Origin: Marthasterias glacialis
Taxonomy: Eukaryota > Echinodermata > Asteroidea > Forcipulatida > Asteriidae
NCBI GenBank assembly: GCA_911728455.2
Contig: OU452221.1
Span: forward strand, 30,259,291 to 30,323,290
Direction: 5' to 3'
Length of the DNA stretch: 64,000 nucleotides
Positions 41,522 through 54,500 of the stretch are shown here, one piece after another (positions within the stretch are counted from its first letter, which is position 1; every line of letters starts with the position of its first letter). The notes beneath the pieces were generated by a model, which worked only from the letters and a program-made list of their open reading frames with translations, was not told the origin of the DNA and did not search any database. The translations under genes and the position numbers were made by a program.

Positions 41522-42561
41522 TCACTTGAAAGCCTGTGATATTTTAAGAGCTTTTTGATAAACTTGCAAGAGTTCCTCATCCATTGCACTCACAAGTTCA
41601 TCTCTTGTATAGCTTTCCTCTTCAGCTACATCAACACTTGGGGAATGTTCTTGTTCAACATCCACCGTCAATGACTCTGTCTCCTCCACATGATATTGAA
41701 ACTGTTGCTTGATTGTGGGTGTCCTGAGAGCAGGGGAGTCTAGGATTTCTAAAATATCCTCATTGCTTGAGCTGGAGTTGTCATGTTTGAGAGTTGCCAT
41801 GTCGGTGCTGTTTTGGGAAGGTATTTTGATGGCCAGTTCTTTTGGCTGAGTGGTGGTGTAGATGGATTCCCATACCTGTGTGACCCTAGAGTATTTCCCC
41901 CGAGAATGACGTTTGCTAATATTGCTAAAATGGAGTCTAGGCTGAACCCTGAGTTTACAGGTTTCATACTGAGAGGAAGAGCTTTCATTGACGATGCAGC
42001 AAGCCAAGTCCTGATCGATTCCAGAATCTCTTTTAGTTTTCTCCCTTAATACCACATCTCTATCTTGATCCCCAATAGCTGAATCTAAACTCCCACCACT
42101 CTTATTCTGTCCAGACTCATTGATCTCCAATCCACTATCTCCTCCACTATCCTTTGCCCGCCTCTTCAAGATGCCTTTTTTAACCGGCTCTGTTGTTTCA
42201 TTCTGGTCTTTCTTCGGTCTTCTGATTGATTTCTTTTCATCCAATAGATTTGTGGAGTCAGAAGTTGTATTTTCTCTAGCTGGACTATGTGAAGATCTTG
42301 TGTGTGGTTTCTTAAGGATGCTAGCAAGTGGCTTCTTAGCTGTTTCTTGTGGTGTGGTTGAGACTATAGGATGGGTATATCCTCCCGATGACTGCTTAGA
42401 ATGTGAACGAATGTCTGAACGTCTAAGGCGGACGACATCTTGGCTTTTTCTGCGTGGATGTGCACCTCTGTCCCTGACCCATGGGTGGTTGATGATTCCC
42501 TCGATTGGAATTCGTTTATTTGGGTCAACGGTCAACATGCGATGAATTAAATCAGATGCAT
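41522..42561 (-). CDS. NUAK exon 7: kinase C-lobe end and regulatory tail
   Basis: Residues 285-630. ASDLIHRMLTVDPNKR then GIINHPWV ends the kinase domain. The tail is basic/Ser-rich, with SILKK, GILKR-RAK-DSGGDS, a second DSGID and an acidic C-terminus (DELVSAMDEELLQVYQKALK) ending QAFK and TGA at 41522-41524. One large last exon is typical of NUAK genes. Confidence 0.93.
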
Positions 42562-45500
42562 CTAAGAAAGACATAACAAATCAATGTCAATCAATCAATA
42601 CTTTAATAAGTAAAAATGATTAACAAGAAGTGGAGGAGCCATATTTGGAAGGATAATAGAGGTGATATTTTGATTCATTACATAAACTTTGTAACAAGTT
42701 TTTTTCTATGTACTGAGGCAGGAAATCACAATTACAAGAATTTAAAAGATAATTTGTGCTGTAGTACAAATCCAAAAGCAATTCTAAGTTTTTTCTTTCA
42801 ATATCATTACATTATAATCTTTTCATTTTACAAATCATAGTCACCTAAAATAGATTGCTATGAAAATTGTTGGTTATTTTACCTGATAATTCTGGAGGTT
42901 CAACAAAGTCACCCTTAGCGATCTGTGTCTTGAGTTGATTGAAATCAGCTCCATGGAATGGCATTGTCTTGTAGACCATGGCATACAGAATCACACCAAG
43001 ACTCCAACAATCCACCTAAGTGTCAAGAAGAATAATACATTTAAACATTACACAACAGAAATAGACCCCTTTGCATGGCTGATATCGCTGAGGTCTAACG
43101 TGTGTATACGCAACTCTCAGCCAATGAAAGGTCTTCCAGTGACCTGTGACGAGGGCGCTGTTTGTAAGAGGTCTATTGACTGTCTTTGTGGTAATAGACC
43201 ATGCAAGTCTTATGAGTAACTAAACCTTGAGATGAATGGGTGCCTATGCACATTTACATTGATTTAGACAAAATGGCATGTTTAACAGATCCTAATATCA
43301 GACAATGCACAAGACTTGTACAGTCTATACCAATTTAATAGAAGCTTTTCATGATGCAAAAGTAAATGGCCTAAGAAACAACTATGTGTAGTTTGTGTGT
43401 TACAATCTCTTAACAAGTGGTGGGTAGCAGTGTCAGTCAGGCAATAGCAGAAAATGGAATAAAATGCATCACTTTAACACTAACTACAACTAGTCAAATA
43501 AAATCTGACAAGCTTTCACAGCAACAACTACTTCATCTTTGCATCTGATGAAGTAGTTGTTACTATGAAAGCTTATGCCAATATTTTTTACTAGTAATAG
43601 TCATTGAAGTGCTGCATTTTAATCTCTTAACAGTAATATATCACAGGAAGCGGTTTTGTTTCTGAGAAGAACTGGAGGTGTAAAGATCAAAATACACTAG
43701 AATTCTATTCATGCATTAATCTGCAGACCAGTGGTTCAGAGAAAGAATGGATTGTACATTGACAGGGAAGATCTTTATTTTGAAGTTATGCTCTTTGAAT
43801 GAAATATTCTGATGTGACAAGTGGCCAATGATGGCATGTTTACAGCTACAGGTCGTATTAAGGTAAAGGAACAGAGTGACTGACAAATGGTATTGTTTGC
43901 TAGCAGCTGTGGTCTACATGCTTAGATTGAATGACTGCACAAACACAGAGGGGATATGAAATAAATGCCTAGTCACTCTACTTGACCCCAATCAATTCTT
44001 TGCATACTTTTATTGCAAAAGGGAAACACAATTTCAATATTCACAAAATGGTTAACAAAAACAGTCAATGTGTAGACATTATTGTTCACCGATTAACAAA
44101 TCTTTTACAGAATAATTTTGACACTTGATTTCTCTGCTAATGACCGGTTGCAAAATAACTTTTATGATTGACAAATACACAGCACACTGTATTTTGTTGA
44201 GACAAAGTTAATAGCTTTTAAAATCCATAAGTGAAGTCCAGAGTTAACACTAGGGGCAACATTGTGCTTTTTGATGAGGTTGAGTGTTGTGATGTTGAGA
44301 GAAACACTTGATAGTTGTCTCTACAGAAATGTAGAGACAATAATCGTTACAGATGGTTATTATATAACTTCTTACCTCTGGGCCATGGTAAGGAGACCCA
44401 TTGATGATCTCTGGTGATGCATAGAGTGGACTTCCACAGAAGGTGTCCAGCAACCTGCTGTGGTCAAACTTGCTAGACAGGCCAAAGTCTGCAATCTGAA
44501 ATAGTGAAAAGATTGGGTCACATTAGCACTCATCTGAAAGCTCGCTGATTCTCAAATTCATACCAGTACCAATCCTCCAGAGAAATATTTCCATCTGAAA
44601 GCTCACTGATTGTAAAGATTATACCAGTACCAATCCTCCAGAGAAATATTTCCATCTGAAAACTCACTGATTCTAAAGATTATACCAGTACCAATCCTCC
44701 AGAGAAATATTTCCATCTGAAAGCTCACTGATTGTAAAGATTATACCAGTACCAATCCTCCAGAGAAATATTTCCCTCTGAAAGCTCACTGATTCTAAAG
44801 TTCATACCAGTACCAATCCTCCAGAGAAATATTTCCATCTGAAAGCTCACTGATTCTAAAGTTCATACCAGTACCAATCCTCCAGAGAAATATTTCCATC
44901 TGAAAGCTCACTGATTGTAAAGATTATACCAGTACCAATCCTCCAGAGAAATATTTCCCTCTGAAAGCTCAATGATTCTAAAGTTCATACCAGTACCAAT
45001 CCTCCAGAGAAGTATTTCCATCTGAAAGCTCACTGATTCTAAAGTTTATACCAGTACCAGTCCTCCAGAGAAATATTTCCATCTGAAAGCTCACTGATTG
45101 TAAAGATTATACCAGTACCAATCCTCCAGAGAAATATTTCCCTCTGAAAGCTCAATGATTCTAAAGTTCACACCAGTACCAATCCTCCAGAGAAATATTT
45201 CCCTCTGAAAGCTCAATGATTCTAAAGTTCATACCAGTACCAATCCTCCAGAGAAATATTTCCATCTGAAAGCTCAATGATTCTAAAGTTCATACCAGTA
45301 CCAATCCTCCAGAGAAATATTTCCATCTGAAAGCTCACTGATTGTAAAGATTATACCAGTACCAATCCTCCAGAGAAATATTTCCCTCTGAAAGCTCAAT
45401 GATTCTAAAGTTCATACCAGTACCAATCCTCCAGAGAAATAGTTCCATCTGAAAGCTCACTGATTGTAAAGTTTATACCAGTATCAATCCTCCAGAGAAA

Positions 45501-48500
45501 TATTTCCATCTGAAAGCTCACTGATTGTAAAGTTTATACCAGTATCAATCCTCAAGATAAATGTTTCAGTCTTAAATTCAAGGAAAAAACACTTGAAAAT
45601 TTCAAAAATCACCATTTCTTATTCTGACTGCAAAATAAATATGATATGAAACGTGCACAAAATTTCTGACAAAACATTAAATAAAAAATCATGAAATTTT
45701 CGTAAGTTGGGTGTATGATGTCCTTGTTGAAACTATCGGATAAGAGTTAAATGTTTTGAAAGACAATGGTGTAGTTGCACTTTATACATCTACATCATAG
45801 TTGACGTAATTTTTCCACCATTTTGTTTGAGGTTTGAGGTTTGAGGTTTAATGTTCTGTAGTTGACAACAATATTGACACTCAACTCAAGGCTAGGATGC
45901 TATCATTCCTACCACAAGGAAAGCCACAACAGGAAGGATGTCAATAAGATTGACTCTGACTTCCGATGGTACCATGGGATTAAGGGGAAACTGACTCAAG
46001 CTAACCTCATCGCAGGTGATTGAGTATCCTCCAATCCAAGAAAGACCAGACCAATGCAAAATATGAGTCATCATCATTTCTTCTCATGCCCCATCTCAAA
46101 AATTAAGACACAAGTTAATACCATGGTAATGTAATTCACAAATATAAGTCATGTGATATAAGTCACATGATTAACAAATGCAGCTGCTGTGATATGCCAA
46201 TGCATTCTCAAGAAAAAGACACTGGAACTGTAAAACTTGTGACAAGATCTGAGCATTTACAAGCAAACAAGTTTCTTCTTTCAGAACTAAGCAAGACTAG
46301 TTCTTATCAAAAATAAATTCTACTCAGCGAAAGTAGATAAAACACATTACCACAATTCGAAAACCATATGACTTTTGTAAATGTACATGTAGTATTAGGC
46401 TGTCATCAATTCTCTTGATGGACAGAAATAAAATTAGATTCCAAGCACAATTTCCTTGAAGATGCAAGTATTTCTTAAGACACTTACAACCAGCACAGCC
46501 TTATTTAAAATTATTGACTTATTCCCCCTGATCGTCACAGTCACCTAAACCATGCCATGTCTTTTGAGCCCAGCACAGATCTCGAAACCAGAGAGTATTT
46601 TTCATTTGAAAGTTTGTGGGAGGGGACATTCATAATGTAACTAGATACAAGAATAAAGACAAGAGAACCCCCTAGTGTAACCACAATACAGATACCTCTC
46701 ACTATAGTGTGTTGATATCACTGAACTTCTTGCAAGAGATATTTTGGGCTATTTATGAGCCAGACGGACCTCCAGGGGTTTTGTGTGCCACTCACACCAT
46801 CCAAGAATGCACAGCCATTGATGACTGTTCAGTAACTGATATCACATCCAGGCAGCTACCATAAGGAACCCTTATTGTCACATTTCATCTTGTTGAAAGC
46901 TGCATAATATGATTTGACATGACTGGTGAGACACAGGATGAGGTCAACTTCAGGAAAGATAAAAGCCACAAGGAAGAAGGTTTCAGTGTCAAAGAGCTGA
47001 TAAGCACAAAACAATTCTGCTTACCAGAAATGGTTACCAGACAAAATACTAAGGCATGCATTCTGTCTGTAACTGGTCCCCTGTTTATTTGTCATTAGCA
47101 GTTTGTTTTAAGCTGTTTGTAATCGGTACCTGGTCCTCAGAGCAGTAGAAGCAACATGCAGATGCAGATCACCTACAGTACACCAGGAATGAAGCCTGCT
47201 TCAATTTCTCCATGTACCATAGAGCAACGGTCCCAACACCTCAACTCAGATAATGAGTTTGCTTTGATTGCTACGTCCACCAGGTAACCAGGACTCAGTG
47301 TTAGATCTTAAATACTTTATACCACCTGGACCATCAATTCTTTATCCTTGTTCATATCTGAAGTATGTAGTAACTACACTTTCCAATCTACAGACCCTGA
47401 CCTTATTTTCTTGAAGATTAATTTGATTCTCAGGATTGCTGAAAGTGAACTTGTGGTAACTTGACATCAAGTGTGCAAATAGTACAACTACAGTCAACTT
47501 GTTCCCTGCTCTACGACTTAATCAACTTCTTACCAGGGGCCTACCATGCTTCCCATTAGACATTATGTTGATTCATGTGTACCTTATGTTTTATCTTCTG
47601 TTCACACAGTGTGGTTTACAGTATGGGACCCTAGCTGGTCCAACACATTTCTCATTTAACCTTAAACCAATCTCGTCTCTGTTGAGCTGCCTGACTTATC
47701 ATACAGCTGGTCACCTGCAGGTGTAAATGAGTCTTGCATTCCAGACGTTCACAGTCAGGGTCGATAGCACCATGCTGATGTCAAAACACAGAGTTACAAT
47801 TCAAGATCCAGTTAGGTTTGAGAACTCCAACTCCAAGGACATACCAGCCCCAGGAGTTGTGGCCATCGAGGTTTGACGCAAATACCAGCAGATGTGTCAC
47901 AATATATGAAAACAAAAACTGATGAAAAATACTGTTCTATTAGGTTGTGTATCACTTGATATGACTGCTAGAAAACCACATCCCTTGAGTTGTGATTTGT
48001 GGTAAACTTATTTAATGGAAACAGCAGGTAGATTCTTACCAGGGAGATGTGATTGCTACTAGGAAATACCTACCATGCTAAGAAATACAAACATGTGAAA
48101 ATTTAAACATTTTTTGTTGGGGTTGGAATAATATTCATTTCATCAAAAAATATTGCAGCTTTTAGAACTACCAACAGCAGACCCTTTATACAATATTGGA
48201 CATGTAACTTTGTAATCTGGATGTATGTTTTCTGTGATACTATAAATTACCAGAGATTGGGGGGTATCACTAACTGAAATATTACAATACATACTTGATG
48301 TAGTCATCGCTGGACAAAAAGAGAAACATGTTCACAACCCAAGAGAGTTGGCTCAACACTAAGCCTTTTGATTTATTATTTTGGATGTCTGTAATCTTGA
48401 CATCGAAATCTATTTTCTACCACCCCCCCTGCCATCGAACAACCTAATCATTTAATAATGTCCTTCAGGCAATATTTGTATCCCCCAAACCATCTGAACT

Positions 48501-51500
48501 GCTGACATCATACATTCCAGCTACTTAAACCTGACAGAAGTTAAGACCTCTCGCACTCCTAGATAATCTGAAATGACAGGCTTCAAAGTAGACCATGGGT
48601 CCGTTGATAATAGGGTAACAATCCTATAAAATACCAGCTCTGTCTGCAGGAGACCTTTACTCTATGATTAACAGGCTTGAAAGGAGACTATATGAGGTGG
48701 GTCCATTGGTAATAGGGTAACAATCCCATAAAATACCAGCTCTGTCTGCAGGAAACCTTTACTATACGATTAACAGGCTTGAAAGGAGACTATATGAGGT
48801 GGGTCCATTGATAATAGGGTAACAATCCCATAAAATACCAGCTGTCTGCAGGAGACATTTACTCTCTGATTAACAGGCTTGAAAGGAGACTATATGAAGT
48901 GGGTCCATTGATAATAGGGTAACATTCCCATAAAATGCAAGCTCTGTCTGCAGGAGACTATACCGTGGGTTCATTGATAACAGTGTAACAATCCCATAAA
49001 ATACCAGCTCTGTCTGCAGGAGACCTTTACTCTACGATTAACAGGCTTGAAAGGAGACTACCGTATAGACCATGTTACCTGTGACATCACATGTTTACAA
49101 AAGAGCCACAGAACCTGGACTTCCTGCAGGCAGGATTTGTACACGGCTCAATTGGAAAATACTTTAAATCTTTCATTTTATGGAGATTGCACTGTCCGAT
49201 TGTCATTAACTTTGGATATGAAGGAAAGGGGCACATCTCACAACTAGTTCAGCTCTCATTTTAATAGCCATTGAATTTATGTGGAAATTATGATACAATA
49301 TGTAAAATTTTTCATATGTCCCATGCAGTATCTTGCCTGCCAGTAATTGCCCTGGAATGTACAAGGTCACTCTTTTGTAAACAAGGGTCACATGGTCTAT
49401 AAGGTGGGTTCATTGATAATAGGGTAACAATCGCATCCCATAAAATACAAACTCTGTCTGCAGGAAACCCTTACTCTTTCCAAGGGGAAATTCCTGGTGA
49501 ATGAAATAACTGTTTCATGGATTGAGAACCTGGTTAAATACAAGTACTCCAAGTGGAAACCAAAACATGTTAGGAAATAAAACTGCGTATGACGATAGCG
49601 CTTTCAAAGAAAGATTTCTGAAACAGAATTGTCAGTAAAAAGAACACATGGGATTGGTACACTCACTAATGATATGAAGTTACATGCCGACATAAATTGG
49701 TTACATTTTCTTGTTCTTTTTTCATGGGGGGGGGGGGTAAGCAGAAATTCATCAAAGAAAGGTTGTTTCCTCTTGTCATCAAGATTTATACAAGTTACAC
49801 AAGAAGAACTCACAAAAGAAAATGCTTATACAAGAAACACCACACCGAATCCCATGTATTGTCAGGAAGTAAGGATGTCCATACAATGTCAATACATCAA
49901 ATATTCACATGAACTGGCTGCACTTCCTGATTTCAATGACAAAGTCTGAGACATTATTGTGGTTGGTTTCTAACCCTAGAGACCCTCAACCTTCAACAGT
50001 TTCCTGACACGGTCCATGACCCTGCAAAGTCAGTCAAGAATCCGCTATCTGTGGTAGATGCAGGAATGTGTATCCAATTAGAAGAGGTTAAATTATATGA
50101 AACAAACTGAGGTAACAGCAACACTGGTTCAACGACACAGTCCCTTGTGAAATGTCAACCAATTTGGGAAACATTATGTGTATGAATGAACCTCTTCCCG
50201 ATCTTTCGACTCTAAGATTTATGTAAAAAATGTGATATATCCAGTATTGTATTCCCTTTCAAAAATAAAACAAATTCCATTTACAACAAAGGGGACTTAT
50301 TTATGCAAATAAGTCTTAAGATTTGATTTTTGAACATGTTGGCAATGCATGCATGAGTGCAAGTCAATGGTGGTATCATACATGATGCCGTGTGGGACAT
50401 CAACCAATTTATTACTTATTGTACATAGTAATAAATTACAGACAACACCAAGTATATCAATATCTGCATGAGTCAGCTGTGAGCCAAGTTTGAAATTGAT
50501 CTTCCCCATCTGTGAGATAAATTTGTCCATACACTGTCGTCAAGTAGACTTTATATTTATTATCCATTGTTTCAATACAGGGTGTGCATTGCAGACACAC
50601 ATGACAAATAAGCTCAGCGTTGTCGGAGTTCTTTGCGTTCAAAAAGCGCCCTCAATTATTGATATTCAGAGCTCATCTCATACTGACCTTAGCCTGACTA
50701 TCTGACACCATCACTTTGCAGCTCATGAACGATGCCACATACCAGCCTTCGAAACCATCACACCACACGACTACCAGTGATTGATTGACATGTACATTTG
50801 ACTTTTTGCTTGGTATCATGAATGAGCATTTGATGGTTTAACGAACCAGCTATCCTCTAAATGCACAAAGTCATGCGCATGCTGCAAATAGTGCACTCAT
50901 GGAGCAAGCAAGTGTTATAAATGAAACCATTCAATATCTCTCTATACTGATGGACAAAGATAGGGAAATAGTTATAGTAATACATACCTTTACTTTGAAA
51001 TCTCTGTCTAGTAAGATATTCTCCAACTTCAAATCTCTGTGCACTATGTTGTTCTGCAAGATAAACAAAGCAAAACATTTTTTTTAATAAGCATTATGGA
51101 GCATAAAATAGTTGTTTGTTTGACATAGTCATAATCAAGAACAAGGAGATACATATTAACCAGGATCTAGTAAAGTGCAAGTCTGGTGCCAGCAGCTGGG
51201 GAAATTCCAAGTGTTTCTACCCCCACCCATCACCCCCCACCCCAACAGCCCACCCTCCATGTGGCTGAAAATCTTTGTATCAACATTTGTTTTGTTAATT
51301 TTGAATCCTTTTGTAAGTTTATCAATTTCATTCAGAGGCCACAGTATCATACATGGCCTTTGGGAAAATCATTTACCATTGTCCTTACCTTGTGTATGTA
51401 ATGTACAGCTGACACTATTTGTCGGAATAACTCTTTAGTTTGCTGTCCTGTCAGTTTAGAATCGTTGATGAAATCATACAGCTCTCCACCACTAGCATGT

Positions 51501-54500
51501 TCCATCACCATTACTATCTTATCCCTGCTCTCAAAAACTGTCAACAAAAAAGAAGTATGAATGAAATTGAAATGGTATTAATTCACCGCCATGACGACAT
51601 CCAATGTCTTAAAAAGGTGAATGTCTTAAAGATCTCTAAATTTCAGATAACAGTAACAGTTGAATATTAACAGCTAAAGTCTGTTAAGGTTAATGTTTTA
51701 CAAATAGACTGAATGTTGAATGTGTTTCTACATCTTACATTATATGTGCACAGTACAGATGTGTTGAGCAAAACTTGTCAGATTGTTACCTTTATTAAAT
51801 TCATCTCACGAACAGTTGTTTTCAAAACGTACTTATTTGAATGTTTTATTCCTGTACTGGAACTGGGATTAAACATCTTGGAGAATGACAGACCAAGAGG
51901 GCATTGGAATATCAATCTACATACCTGGTCTCTACTCTATATAGAAACACTTGGTGGTAACATAGCAACAGACCAGACAGTTCAATTGTAGTGTAATTTA
52001 CCAAAATTGAGTGTGTACAAGCAGTCATTATTTGAACATTAATCCAGGAGTTCTTATTTTGATGTACAGGTTTCTCAGACGAAGGCCTTAAGATTATAAT
52101 GTCCTTGTAGAAATACACAACAACATTTGTTATTCTCAGAAAGTCATGAGGTTGGTTTTATTTACATAGACTGAATGCTCCTGGAGTCTCTACAGTGGGT
52201 CCATGGTTCCTATGTCATAAACTCCAAGGGTCCCACCATGACGCCAGCCCACGCACGGTGCAATTCCTTGTAGCGTTGCGTGTTAATAATGTGTACACAG
52301 ACCAACAGTTCAAATATTATTGTGTGCCTAGTCCATTTAGAGCATGTACTGTAAATGATTAATAAGTAACCCAGCAGTACACATGTCCTAGAATGTGGTT
52401 TTCAAACTTTATTTTGTTGGTAACTTAAGAGCAGAAGCGTGTTTTGTGCTGTCATGGCAATAATCTCATAAACAAGTAAACTTTACCATATTTTTACAAT
52501 TTAAAGCCTATATAGACAAGTGAACTGGAAGTTGTTATCAAACTTTTAAACTCTCTCTCTGACTAAAATCATAGATCATTATAATTTTTAAAGATGCCAC
52601 ATTTTCTTCACACAAGAGTCAAATCCCACTTCCCTCAAGACAAAATTAGCCATTTAAACAAATTAGTGCATTGTCTCTGATTCTCGTTCAGTAAATGTCT
52701 TTTAACAAAGTAGTTTACTCCTTTATCACACGGTCTAGTTGGTTTCCAGCCTCCCTTTAAGACATTGTCACCACTCTTTTATTCCGTTACTACATTTCTG
52801 GTATTTACAATTCCCCTTTGAATTTTGTAACAAAGGAGTATGTTTGGGTTGGTTGGTTCAGCTGCCAACAAAAATATACCAGGAAGTAAAGCCAATACAC
52901 TAACATAAATGAAGCTCAATGATACTCAGTCTTTACATGGAACTAGCATTACAGGCCATTTAAGACAAAATAATATCCCCATAGATGTACATGCAGGACA
53001 TACATTATAGATACTCCTTCCATTTAGCTTTCCAAGGAAATCCTTGATGGTAAATCAGATTATAAGAGATTAAATCTCATGCACCACTGATCCTCATCAC
53101 TCCTTAAGCTAAGAATGTAGCATTGTATTTAACCAGGGTATGAAGGTATTATGGGTATTATGGACCCCCTTAAACTACTTGATAATACTCTTACATGGAA
53201 ATCACATTTACACACATACAGAATCTGTAATGTGTTGAGAGTTGACAGTGTTCACTGAACTCATCAAGGAAACAAACAAACAATTCTTGGTAAGCCACTG
53301 ACATCTATTTACTAGTGCTAATCACAGGGTTGACAAGAACCAAGCCACTGTTTTAATCTGTTTTTTAATTCCAGATATGGAATTCAGTAGCAAACTGATA
53401 AGATTAATCACTTTATAATCAACCCAACTATTTTAATCCAAATTCCAAAAGAAAATCAACCAATCAAAATTAATGGATTGTAATGATTAAATTTATAAAT
53501 AGGGAAAAATATATTTTGTGTACACAGGAGTTTTTCTAAAGATAAAAATAATAAACCATTTTTTTTCTGGGGGGGGGGAAGGGGGTACATTTATACACTT
53601 GTAAACTGAAGACTACATACCCACAGTTATTAAGATAAGTTTATGGGGAATGATGTATGTATTTATCAATTCTTTATATTATCATTGTATAATCACGCTG
53701 TTTGATTATTTGGTTCTAAGAATTGGTTAGAGATCAGGTATTCAGTCATATTCAAAACATCTTCAAAACCAGAGTGGTCCTCTAATGAGTGTAGTATAAG
53801 AGTATACTATAACTCTGTCCTACCATGGAGGTGATGTGCAGTCACATCTGTGGCTCTTCCAAGAAAGAATGCATTACCAAGTGGAGCTACATAAAGGCAT
53901 GGTCCTTGCTGTGGTATGGCCATGATGACAAGATATGCCAACACCAGGTTTATCACTCAAGCAAATTCTTCCAGGCATTAGTTAAAAATACATTTCTCGG
54001 ATTTACAAGTACCTTTATTTTTAGACAAGGCTTTGGGATTGTATTGTTGCTTTGGATTTTGATCATGTGGGTTTGAACTCAGATGCTATTCAAAGGTTCC
54101 TTGTTAATCCTTAAAAATTTCAACAGCAATTCCTTGGAAATACTGAGAAACAATAAGAACTAATGATTACTCTGGTTCTGTAAAACATGTTCGGACATCT
54201 GAAGTTCTGGGAATTATTTATACCATCCTTAATAGTGGCTTTTTGATTTGTTTTCCTGAGAATTGTAGCAAGCTTTTCCCTTCAGATATTTAAGTAAGAC
54301 CTCTTCATTGATCTTGGCTGTCCACTTAATAATTGAAGTACAAGAACTATCCTATAAGTTATTAACCTAAATATACATGTAGGCTATATAACCTAATAGT
54401 AACTGTCATAACTGCAAATCATACAATTTTATTGTCACTTTACTCCTGGTCAACTTGTCCTTGCAAAAATGGTTGGAAAAATTAAGTTTAATATTTCTAA

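Larger units (their letters stand above)
43016..44375. other. NUAK intron 5
   Basis: Contains a small TAGACC-ended MITE (43064-43173) and a precise hairpin (43511-43573). The remainder, 43600-44375, is unremarkable. Confidence 0.55.
44496..50987. other. NUAK intron 4 (6.5 kb)
   Basis: Holds the 61-bp array (44531-45570), a TTTGAGG short repeat at about 45825-45853, an old repeat at 46990-47130, and the 102-bp array with inserted MITE (48596-49480). 45860-46980, 47140-48590 and 49490-50987 show nothing else. Confidence 0.55.

Noticed and set aside
41749-42545. Open frames of 79, 88 and 141 codons overlapping NUAK exon 7
   Set aside because: Shadow frames on either strand of a real coding exon; no independent coding evidence.
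45892-46077. Various 60-110 codon frames in introns and the intergenic region (for example 45892-46077, 57233-57739, 49629-49949)
   Set aside because: Random-length open frames in AT-rich DNA without domains, splice support or similarity to known families.
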